Shown here: positions 45,390-55,600 of the stretch, in pieces
Layout: the number at the start of each line of letters is the position of its first letter
Numbering within the stretch: the stretch's first letter is position 1
Origin: Acanthococcus lagerstroemiae
Lineage: Eukaryota > Arthropoda > Insecta > Hemiptera > Eriococcidae
Length of the DNA: 64,000 bases
Assembly: GCA_031841125.1 (NCBI GenBank)
Contig: CM063106.1
Span: forward strand, 18,724,001-18,788,000
Direction: 5' to 3'
The notes under the pieces: generated by a model
What the model was told of the DNA's origin: nothing
What the model saw: the letters and a program-made list of their open reading frames with translations, nothing else
Database searches by the model: none
Made by a program: the position numbers and the translations under genes

Positions 45390-46645
45390 CATCGTTGACT
45401 TGCGCTCAGCTTTGACTATAAACAACTAGTGACTGTAGTAATGTCAGCAGACTCCAGGCTAGCATTAAGCACTGACTGTCAGTACCGCATGAGTGTTATT
45501 ATTCCAAAAGCATGTTAGTGCTACTTCAGCTATAACAACTAATACTTTCCTCACTGATACTTGGATTTTGCTCAACAATAATACTCTGAGTACTTGTCTT
45601 AATGGGTAACTAGCACTTATCGGGTTCACACCTACAATAATTGGACCCTCTTGATCAAAACCTAACCAAGCGACATTTTTGAGGGTATAGAGTTATGTAT
45701 ACCAATGGACAGCGCTAGATGAGTAGGACACGATGAAAAAAACAGTTTATTAAAGACAGCTAATTCAGCGAGATATTAATTCTCAAAAATCAGGTGTAAA
45801 CGGCGATGCTGTACATAAAATTTCCTTCAAACGGGAATATCTCGAAAGTACACAAATGTCGCTTAATTACGTTTTGCATAAAAGGGTCCAATTGACCGTC
45901 AATACGTTAGTGGTGTTATCATCCTAAACGCGCATGCTACCTTCGTTACAGACAACCAATATTTTTCAAACTTATGATCGGTTTCGGATCAACAGTGGCA
46001 CATTAAGTGCCTGTAGTATAGGGCACTCAGCACTTTTCAGGCTTGCACCTAGAATTGCCAGTTAACATCACAGCAACGTTATGATTCCAAATGCACGTCA
46101 CTTAGTTACGTGAATCAGTAACACACGCCAGGATTTCCAGTCAGATCTGTATGTTTGCAGAATGCCAGTGCACAGTACATATTAGATTTGTAATGGACAA
46201 CCAATTTTTTTTAACTTGCGCTCGGTTTTGGATCAACAATGGTAGACTAAATTCCTGTAGTAAAAAGCAATCAGCACTTTGAGGCTTGTATTTAAACTTG
46301 ATGACAGTGTTATGATTCAAAACGCATGTCACCCAGTTATGTAAGCCAGTAACGCGCCAGTATTTACAGTCAGAGCTGCACGTTTGCAGAATTCCAGTGT
46401 ACTGTATTGGCTTCGTTATCGACAACCAATATTTTTCTAACTTGCGCTCGGTTGTGGATCAATAATAGCACATTAAGTGCCTGTAGTGAAGGGCAAATAG
46501 CACAATTGACTGTCAATACCACAACAGTGTTATGATTCCAAACGTAATGTCACACAGTTATGTAATCAATAACTCGCCAATATTCTCAGTCAGAGCTGCA
46601 CGTTGGCAGGGTGCTAGTGTACAGTATTAGAATCGTAATGGACAA
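45390..46645. repeat. Satellite array of ~220-230-bp units, left block
   Basis: A unit contains, in order: 'gtgttatgattccaaacgcatg', 'cacccagttatgtaa', 'cagtaacgcgccagta', 'cagtcagagctgcacgtttgcag', 'attggcttcgtta', 'acaaccaatatttttctaacttgcgctcgg', 'gatcaacaat', 'agtgcctgtagtaaagggc'. Unit starts at 46079, 46310 and 46530 give spacings of 231 and 220 bp. Copies before about 46000 are strongly diverged. The block is cut at 46645 by an RTE insertion. Confidence 0.88.
46636..46645. repeat. Target-site duplication, left copy (RTE in satellite)
   Basis: TAATGGACAA, matching TAATAGACAA at 47792-47801 at 9 of 10 bases. It lies within a satellite unit where related units read 'gtaatggacaacc' or 'gttatcgacaacc'. 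Confidence 0.75.
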
Positions 46646-47791
46646 AAGTGCAACGAATATCAAAGAGAGCTAAAATTAGCATTCATAGACTACACGAAAG
46701 CATTTAACTCGTTAAATCATAACATTATACTAAAAACTAAAAGCTTTGGGAAAACAAGGTGTACCTCTGGAATATAGAGAGATGTATACAGATCTGGAAG
46801 CAAGAATAATAAGAGAATATTTCCGAATCAAGAAAGGAATAAAATAAGAAGATCCTCTATCGTCAATGCTATTCTGCGCTGCACTGAAGGACTACTAGAG
46901 GAAGTATTCCGGAGCCTGGACTGGAAGGAAAGAGGAATTAAAATAAATGGGAAATGATTAAGTCATACAAGATTTGCGGATGACGTCGTGTACTTATAAG
47001 CAAGGGCCCAGAGGAACTGCAAATCATGATAAATGAACTAAATATAACAGGAAAAGAGGTGGGACTAAATATGAACAGAAACAAAACAAAAATATTAATG
47101 GACAAAAAGGAAATATCGCAGAGTATAACTGTGGAAGGGATATGGAGATAGAGAAAGTAGAGGAAATAATATACCTGGGGCAGAGGATATCCATGGAAAA
47201 TAAAACAGAAAGGGAATTAAGGCGGAGAATATCATTGGCGTGGGGAAAGTATTGGCCATTGAGATACATATTCAAGGCAAAAAACAGCAACAGAGCAAAG
47301 AGTACAATCCTTAATAGCTGCGTATTCCCAACACTATCAACGGTTGCCAAACATGGACACTCACAAAAAAGATAAGCAGGAGGATAGAGCTAACTCAAAA
47401 TGCGATGGAAAGATCGATATCGAAGGTAAAATTAAGAGATAAAATAAAATTAACAGTAATTGAAAGAAAGCTCAAGGAAAATTTGGACTTTTTGAAATCA
47501 GTGAAAAAATTGAAATGGGATTGGGCTGGACATGTGGCGAGAATGGGATGCGAAAGATGGGCAGCAAAAGTAACAAACTGGGTAACATATGGAAAAAGAA
47601 GAACGGGAATGCAGAGAACAAGATGGAGTGGAGGGAAGGATATCGAAAGACTGTTGGAAAACAAATTATATCATCGAGTGGCATGTGACCAGCTTGAATG
47701 GGCCAGATTGGGGGAAGCCTATGTCCAATATAAAGGGCCAAGTAATTAATTAAATATGGATTACATGTATAATAAAGACTAACTGCAATTA
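46646..47791 (+). mobile_element. 5'-truncated RTE-type retrotransposon inserted in the satellite
   Basis: The insertion starts within motif A (LAFIDYTKAFNSLNHNIIL), then reads RFADDVVYL with FADD intact at 46973-46984, followed by a stop. It continues EELQIMINELNITGKEVGLNM. The longer intact frame 47142-47375 reads KVEEIIYLGQRIS and RRRISLAWGKYWPLRYIFK. The C-terminal region 47405-47749 has KLKWDWAGHVARMGCERWA. The flanks TAATGGACAA (46636-46645) and TAATAGACAA (47792-47801) are a 10-bp target duplication with one mismatch. Three or more breaks make it inactive. The palm box is better preserved than in the relics at 5525 and 18995. Confidence 0.9.
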
Positions 47792-48515
47792 TAATAGACA
47801 ACCAATGTTTTTCTGACTTTTGGTCGGTTTTAGATCAACAATGACACACTCACTGCCTGTACTGAAGGACAATCAATACTTTTCAGGCTTGCACTTAGAA
47901 CAGATTATCAATAACACAGCAGTGTTATGACTTCAAACATATGTCAACCAGTTATGTAAGTCAATAACGCGCAAGTATTTCCAGTCAGAGCTGCACGTTT
48001 GCAGAATGCCAGCAAACTGTATTGGCTTCGTTATCCACAACCAGTAGCACACTAAGAGCCTGTAGTAAAAAACAATCAGCATAACTGACTGTCAACACCA
48101 CAGCACTGTTATGATTCCAAACGCATGTCACCCAGTTATGTAATCAGTAACGCGCCAGTACTTCCAGAATAGACAGTCAATAACACAGCAGTGTTATGAT
48201 TCCAAACGCATGTCACCCAGTTATGTAAGTCAGTAACGCGCCAGTATTTACAGTCAGAGCTGCACGTTTGCAGAATGCCAGTATATTGTACTGGCTTCGT
48301 TATTGACAACCAATATGTTTCTAACTTGCATTCGGTCTTGGATCAATAATAGCATACTAAGTGCCTGTAGTAAAGGGAAATTAGCACACCTGACTGACAA
48401 TACCACAGCAGTGTTATGATTCCAAACGCATGTCACCCAGTTATGTAATCAGTAACGCGCCAGTACTTCCCGTCGGAGCTGCAAGTTTGAAGGATGCCAG
48501 TATACCATATTAGCA
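47792..48515. repeat. Satellite array of ~220-bp units, right block
   Basis: The interrupted unit resumes with ATAGACAACCAATG. Unit starts (the word 'ttatga(t)') are at 47935, 48109, 48194 and 48414, giving spacings of 174, 85 and 220 bp. So two units here carry internal deletions. The last unit fades after 48512. The short unit at 48109-48193 joins 'cttccag' directly to 'aatagacagtcaataacac', showing unequal exchange. Confidence 0.88.
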
Positions 48516-49530
48516 TTACCGAGGAACATTACACCATTGCTAAAAACAGATTCGCACTAGTGTTATCCCACAGGCATGCCTGTATACTGGCTACCAGCAA
48601 CGCATCAGTGTTGGACATTACTGGCGCTGTACCATGTACCACCCACATTGTAGTTTTTGAGCAAGCATTGCTAAAGGCCCAAGACTGAAATTTGATGGAA
48701 CTTTAGCAATCAAAGTATGTGCACTCGGCGGGCTTGTCAGTTTTCATCATTGGGCAAGATTAACGTGCACTAGCGACGTGGACATCTTCGTGCAAATCAT
48801 TGGCATGTCTGGAAGCTGCGTGGAGAATGCGTAGATTATACGTATATAGCAATGCGACAGAACACCGACTTTCCTTTGCCCGCAATTTCTTGAAGACCTC
48901 TCGGACACTCGGATTTATAATTACATAGTAGGTATACGCACATAGGCGTAAGCAGCCAAGCACCGACTTCGTCTGTTCTCAGTTCTCACACCTCCGGAAT
49001 TATTTTTCCTCCTCGCATCGAGCCTTCTCTTTGTATCCACCGAGAACGCGGCTGTGTGAAAGTAATTAACGAATGCCGACGATAAATTCCGTATATTATA
49101 CCCACTTCTTATATTCGTTTATGCGCCGATGCGATGATGGCGAGCGGAGAACATTGTCCAAAGATCGAGTACGAGTATATCGCCAGGATGGTGCGCGACG
49201 GCAATGCCTGCGAGATTTGCTAAGTGGTGAGCGCGTGCATATACTTATACGGTAAATTAACGATATTTACGACGGGAAACACGTATTATCCACATACACG
49301 CCATAAGCTATATACAGATAACATTATATACGTTATGAAACTACATGCACGCATGTACGCACACACACACACATATACACACACGTACCAGCCAGAACAT
49401 ATATTCGGAACAGCACACGGCAGCTTCTACCATCAATTACAAACGCATTTCGAATAATTCGATAACGAAGAACGAGAGAAAATTAACGGAATTCGTATAT
49501 ACCTATCTGATTTTCTACAATTGCGTAAAT
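48516..49530 (+). other. Non-coding stretch upstream of a probable first exon
   Basis: CpG-rich compared with flanks from about 48760. A (CA)n tract lies at 49360-49387. It may hold promoter and 5' untranslated sequence for the exon at 49531, but no core promoter element can be placed. Confidence 0.35.
49134..49223 (+). CDS. Small open reading frame of 29 codons (uncertain)
   Basis: From ATG to TAA it reads MMASGEHCPKIEYEYIARMV and then RDGNACEIC. Codon choice is GC-richer than in surrounding sequence and the composition is protein-like. It lies 308 bp upstream of the next probable start at 49531 and might be an upstream open frame of the same transcript or a chance frame. I recognise no family. 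Confidence 0.25.
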   Translation: MMASGEHCPKIEYEYIARMVRDGNACEIC

Positions 49531-49650
49531 ATGGCCCGCCGCCGACCATATAACGTGGACCCCGAGCTCAGTGTCAGTGCTGACTCCGGAACGGTCAACT
49601 CTGCACTCGCCCAGCAGCTTCGCCAAAGGCAGCAATTCGCATTCGTAAAG
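49531..49650 (+). CDS. Probable first coding exon, unknown protein (40 codons)
   Basis: The ATG at 49531 has A at -3 and G at +4, a strong context. The 40 codons read MARRRPYNVDPELSVSADSG, then TVNSALAQQLRQRQQFAFVK. They stop in phase 0 at AAG|GTATAAT, a usable donor at 49651, where the frame would otherwise hit a stop one codon later. GC and codon use are clearly above the neighbourhood. There is no signal peptide. The start is basic and the end is Gln/Arg-rich with a helical, possibly coiled-coil, look. The frame is also open upstream through a (CA)n tract, but that part looks like untranslated sequence. No family recognised; downstream exons are not seen in the window. Confidence 0.5.
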
Positions 49651-51805
49651 GTATAATACCTAACATACTCAACATACACATTTGTTCGGTTACTATATCA
49701 TGTCGTTAAATTATAACGTCTTTTCGCGTATATTTCATTTTATGAACTTCTAATGACCAGATCATTCCGCTGAAACACGTATACCAATTTGAAACGATTC
49801 TGGTTTCGATCTTTCGATTCCTTTACACGATGGCGAGCCGGCCGGTCATAAAAACACAAATAGCTTCCAGTGATTCGTTATAGCCGGTGAGGCGAGGCTG
49901 TTACGACCGGGCCGCGTGCAGGGCATCGGGCAAACCAAGAGAGCACGTTCCCTATACGTATAATGTACTCGGCAGACAAACAGGCAACCTAAACCCGTTC
50001 GCCAAATATACGTAATTATTAATAAAAAAATTACAAATAAGCGTTTAATCAAATCACTCGTTGTGTTTGTTGTCATTCTCACATCACCGTCACACCGATA
50101 ATTGAGGCGTGTAATGTACCTGTGTGAGCGCATACATGTACATGAGAGCTGTCTTCGAAAATAACGGTTACACAATGTCTCTCGCCCTAGACTAACTTCG
50201 TAATTATGATCGCGATATTAAAATGAAATGAACGTTTAATGCGTCAACCTTGAGCACCTGTGTATGACTGAGAGAAGTGCAGCACCGGACGAAACCATCA
50301 ACCGAGCCTACGTTTCACACAGAAGGGACAAGGACGGTTGAGAAAATGCCAGGACCAGTTTTGGGCCGTAGCTAAGGGCGTTCGACAAGCGTAGGTCAGA
50401 AAAGACAGACAACGTTTTAGGCAATGTCGGGAACATGCGCAAAATCAGTGCAACGAGGACAGTTACAACAAGGCTGGCAGTTGATGGATCTCTGGGTCAT
50501 TCGATGCATAAGAAATAAGTCCGCATCAACCTGTTTCGAAAGCACTCTGTAAATCCGAGCACGCTAAGCCGCCATTATCATCTTTACTTTTTCCGTAGAT
50601 GAACGAACGAGTCGCAGGCGACGATTGAGGCTGCCGGCGATGAAGATCGACGTTGCACGGCAAATGAAAGATGAAAATGACGGCTTTCAGTGCCGGTGCC
50701 TCAAACTTCTACACAGTGTTCCAGCTTGGTATGCCAAGCCTACAGGGGGTGATAGTACTCGGCAAGGGGAACAATCAATGTTAAGCACACGTATGTCTGT
50801 ACTCAAAATTGAAGGGGCTACAAGTCCTCAAAGTTCGAAAATAGCGAACTTCCACTGCAAGTCTGATTACTCATTTTAATTCAGAATCTTTTCGAAGGTA
50901 ATCAATGGGTGGCACACCAAACTGTCTACCTTTGATACTGAAAGGAATGTAACTCAATTTTTTAGCTGACAGCAGCGGAAGCTAACTCTAGTTAGTAAGT
51001 TGTATCTGAGAAGGGCAATGACTGAATACTAAAAAACGATCAAATGTACGGGTATAACCGACAAAGCGAGAAGAAAATCGAACGTAGTGTTACTTCCTAT
51101 TTATTTCCATTCAAGTTTTTTGTGACAAGGAGTAGGAATGGGTGATAGTCGAGTTTTTCACCATCGATATAGTATCGATAGTTGTAAGTCAAAAAAATTC
51201 AGTTATTCGACAGTTTCGGATAGTTTTGACATGGATATGTCTTTAGGCTGGGGTCATTCTGAAATTTGTGAAACGAAAATACGAGACGAAAACATGCAAC
51301 ACAAAGTGTTACAAAGCGAGCGCTTCAACATTGTGATCAGTGTTACCATGAAGATAGGTTTGATAGACATTTTCGGTTATACATGCTTATTGAATTTGTG
51401 ATGAAATTTCGTTTTGCTATTCCAAGTGAACAATGAGTGGCTGCACCTAGCAGAAGTTTAAGAAAACCTTATAAATGTTCGGATTCAGAAACTGCTGTGT
51501 ATATATTACGACAATATAAAATCATGAAAAAATATACACATACATTTATAAATATTTGTTCCCAGTTTTCATTCCCCATTTCAAGTAGTCCCACACGAAG
51601 AGCGAGTAGTGGTGCTCATACATAGATATGTAACGGAATTTCAAAATCATGAAAGAATGACACATCCATGATTTAATGTTTTTCCCGGTAAGGGAAAAAT
51701 TTTTCTACTTATTTTGAAAACTATCGATAGTATCGAATTTTTTCGATAGTTCTTTCGAATTTGATCATTATCATTAGCATATTTGCATTTTCTCTATAAC
51801 TGATT
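49651..51805. other. Probable intron or intergenic sequence
   Basis: No coding exon recognised. Words at 50861-50950 ('tgattactcattttaa', 'ggtaatcaatgggtggcaca', 'ctacctttgatactgaaa') recur in diverged form at 53391-53500, an old repeat pair. A TATCGATA palindrome lies at 51173-51180 and another at 51722-51729. Confidence 0.4.
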
Positions 51806-52580
51806 CATTGATAATTGAATGCGTCCATTGATAAAGGGCCTAAGTACGAAAATGACGTTTTGAGAAACAAGCGTTTGAAAGTTCAAGCTTATATCTAGCA
51901 ATCTAATAATGATTATTTGGGTAATAATTAATATTATATTATGAAGTTGGAAGTCCCATTATGCAATCCTAAAGTATGAAGAGCTGAGGTCAAATGTAGG
52001 TAGAGATATGGATTGAGAAGTGTGATGGAAAGTTAGGCCCTTTTTCCTAGGATTACTTTTTCTCCTTCTTTTTCAATAGAAAACGAACACTGAAAAAGAA
52101 TAAATACATATACATGCTCTCAGGGGCGTAGCCACGGTTTTTCTGGGGGATCTAAACCCCCTCCCCCTTTGCATCAGCCGAAAATGTGAAAAAATTGAAA
52201 TTTATTCTGGTAATAGTAAGTATTACACCACTGTAATGTTGTCAAAGTGAAACGAACCCCCTCCCCTTCATACCAAGTCTGGCTACACCACTGCATGCTC
52301 TGAAATTGATATATTATTAATGAAAAATAAATAATAACCCTGAAAAAAAGACAAAACCTGAACTATAATCACTGATATCACGGAGCTCACGATATTATTT
52401 TTTAGAGCAATTATGTTTGACCTCCTGTTGCGGCCGTTTGGCGCTAGATAGCGCTGTAATGTGAAGTGAAGTGTGTATAGTGTTCTTGACCTGCCGCATC
52501 GAACTACATCATTTATTGAAAAAGGGCCTACCTGAACTTAGGCCTTTTTTCTATGGACGCATTCAATTATTAGATGTATT
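51806..52580. mobile_element. Inverted-repeat element (~770 bp) carrying a nested MITE
   Basis: The arm at about 51812-51848 (ATAATTGAATGCGTCCATTG, then AAAGGGCCTAAGT) is inverted at about 52530-52573 (ACTTAGGCC, TTTTTTCTATGGACGCATTC, AATTAT). Inside the right end a second small hairpin joins AAAGGGCCTA to TTAGGCCTTT. No protein frame is present. MITE 5 at 52121-52293 interrupts the body. Outer borders and duplication are unclear. Confidence 0.65.
52121..52293. mobile_element. hAT-type MITE 5, perfect 8-bp target duplication
   Basis: The left end CAGGGGCGTAGCCACGG and the right end CTGGCTACACCACTG are inverted with a few mismatches. The duplication CATGCTCT is identical at 52113-52120 and 52294-52301. 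It belongs to the GGCGTAGCC-ended subfamily. At 173 bp it is the shortest member. Confidence 0.93.
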
Positions 52581-52596
52581 TTCTTAGTAGCCCTCT

Positions 52597-52693
52597 GGTC
52601 ACTGATACGATATTCGAAAGGGTAGTTTCCGGGGCCAATGGTGCGGTCTCTGGGGAGCCACATTAGCATGTGTGCATTGCCACAGGCTCCACC
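52597..52693 (-). repeat. ~100-bp dispersed repeat, copy E
   Basis: Inverse orientation. It starts GGTCACTGATACGATATTCG, continues GTAGTTTCCGGGGCC, GGTGCGGTCTCTGGGGAGCC, and ends GTGTGCATTGCCACAGGCTC followed by CACCA. Both ends coincide with those of copies B and D. It lies just outside the inverted-repeat element at 51806-52580. Confidence 0.8.
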
Positions 52694-55600
52694 AAGAGTC
52701 CTTCAGTTATTAGTTAATACAGTCATTAATGCGACTCTGGTTACTTGTTTATTATATAGATACATATTATGCTTTCTGAATTTCGAACTTAAATAACAGT
52801 TCATTTTAGATCTTTCTCAGTTTCCTATTTTTTTCCCCCATCTTCCAGTTTTGCAATTTCCACTTCACAGTATCATAATTGCAAATAAACTAAAACAAGA
52901 CTAACCCATAGACCAAGATAAAATCAACATTGAAGCTACATGATATATACTCCTGTCTATACTCTATAATTAAGAAAGCAACAGAGAAGAGATAACAGAA
53001 CAGAGACAAGAGACCACGCCGACCACAGATTAACTTTTAATTTAGTCTTGAACAGATAATCTTTCAAATCTTGTATCATTCGTCTTGGAAAAGAAACTAT
53101 CAAAAATCTTCAATAGTTTGAAAAAATCATTCGATAATGATGATAGTTTTATTCTGTAAAAACTATCAATAGTGCCCAGTATTAATGAGAAGGGTTGAAA
53201 ATATTTGATAAAGAGTAGTGTTTAAAGAGAGAAACACAAAAAATAAGGAAAAAATTGCAAATGGTATCCAATTTTGGTCATTTTTCCAATTTCCTTTTCT
53301 AAAATTTCGAGTAGTCACCCTGTACCAATTTTAAAATTCTAATCAGAAAATTCGAATAAAATTGTTCCAGTGCATGACTGCAAGTCAGATTATTCATTTT
53401 AAATAGGAATTTTCTCCAATGGTAGTCAATGGGTAGTACATTAAAGAGGTCGGAAAAATTTGCTAAACTGATTTGCCTACCTCTGATATGGAAGAGCCCA
53501 ACCAGTTCTAAAATTCTAATAATAAAATTTAAATAAGATTGTTGAAGTGCACAATTTCAAATTTCGTAACCCCTTCAGTTTTTGAGACAGGCAATAAGCG
53601 GCGATGATTCGTTCTGTTTCTCATTAAAAGTAGCTGTGATTCCTAACCCTTTTTGGTAAAGAATAACACTTTTATTCAAAAATTTTCAACTTTGCAAAAT
53701 TTTACGCAATTTTCCAAATTTTAGAATTGAACGTCGTTCGTGACAACATATTTGAGAAGGGTAGCAGTTGGTAGTACACTGAAAATCAAACAAAAATAAT
53801 CAATACAACTTGTTGCCTATCTCGAAAATTAGAAGGGCTTCAGAAATTTAAAGTTGTGCACACTTGTGAAATTCTCACTAAGGCCTTCAAATCAATAACG
53901 CGGCCACGGGCACCATGAAGTAAGTGGTGTTTCCTATTATCGCAATTTTTGCTCATTTCGAATGAGTCATTCAGATACCCAGTCAGAATATTGGAAATGC
54001 TCCGGGTAAGGGGAGGGGTACCATATGCTCACGAGAATAGGAGGGGCGCGGATCTAGTCTAAAATCAGGGTATCAGAATTGAAAACTGTAAATCCGGGAC
54101 TTTTTCATGACTTTTTATAATCCAAAGTTCACATTTTGCGTGCGACCTCGAATACATCAGCGGATACATTTTATGAACATTCTGTTTTCGTGACTTCTTC
54201 ATTATTGGTAAACGCTCTAAAATCATAGTCAATAAAGAAGAACAACTATTTTTTCAATTTGTTGAAAATCAGTGTGGAATAACACCGTTGAGAAAAATTA
54301 GATGAAATATTCCACAAGTGATGTAACCACAACTGATTCGATAATTCGCCCGTCAACTTTCATCAAAATCAACAAAATATATATTTATTCATTTTTTTTC
54401 GAACTTGTGCTTTTGGTCTCATGTTTTCTTTTCAGGAAATGCCAATTTGCGAATTTTTTTACAATGATTACAACAGCAACATTTTCTAACAGGCACCAAT
54501 ACACTTCCGGTGTCCTCGGGTTTTAATTAGCCATCTACAGGGAGGCTGCGATACCTTTGATACTGAAATTCGTTATGAGTCAAACGATTAATTAATTTCG
54601 GGAACCAGTAAAATAAATAAATGATACTAAAATGAGAGAGAAACTGACAGTATGTTCCACCTTCGCAAAATAAGTATCGGTGAATGCACTCATTTCAGTT
54701 TTTGCAACACGACGAGGCTGTCTCTGTTTTCGATACATATTCTACAGATACGAGCAAGGATATGGAAGAACCAATTACTGTAATGTAAGCAGCAAGTGAG
54801 GGTGCAAAATCACACCATCGACGTTAAGTTTTTTCATTATTAGCGCATGTTTTCTACCCGAATTTCTACCTAAATGTACGTTTTCTACGCGGTTACTTCC
54901 TATTTCCCCAGGAAAGTTCCACCATATTACAGAATCTTTTGATTTAAAAAAATACTCGAATTTATAGACAATATTCGTCTTACCAATGATTTCTGAAGTC
55001 TATAAGAAAACATAAAATAAACTGAATAAAAATAGGCGCCCCCGTCTCCGCTGACAGCCTATTAAAGCTATTTTCCAAGAATCCAGTAACGAAATAATAT
55101 TCATCGCATACTCTAACTGTATCGATTCGCTCGAGTCTTGGTCCAAATAGACACCGATCACCGCATCCTTGATCCTATTCGGGTGCGTTTTATCGCGATT
55201 CTAGTTTGTATTCGTTAAAAATGGGAAATAAAAAACCTAACTAAGCAGATTGGAAAGATATAAATTGGTAATTAAGTTCAATTAAACAATCTGCCCTTGC
55301 AAGTTTATGTCTAATTCTATTTATTTTTTTGGGTAAAATGAAACTGGTTTTGAGAACGCTAACTATTATAAATAATGTATCGTTTCTAAATCGCACGATG
55401 TTACTCAAATGTCACCGGTTAATGATGTCGTCTGATTAAAATATGTATTAGGTTGCCTTCATTCAGTACCCGGATACAAAGTATCTTTTATATATTGATG
55501 CGGCGAAACAATATTTTGACAAATGGCAAGTTCTAAACTGTCATCTGTAGAGTATCATCAGCACAAATAGCCGGACTGAAGGAAAGGGGCTCGTGGGGAC

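Noticed and set aside
47024..47350. Hydrophobic minus-strand frame resembling a membrane protein
   Set aside because: It is the antisense of the RTE reverse transcriptase at 46646-47791.
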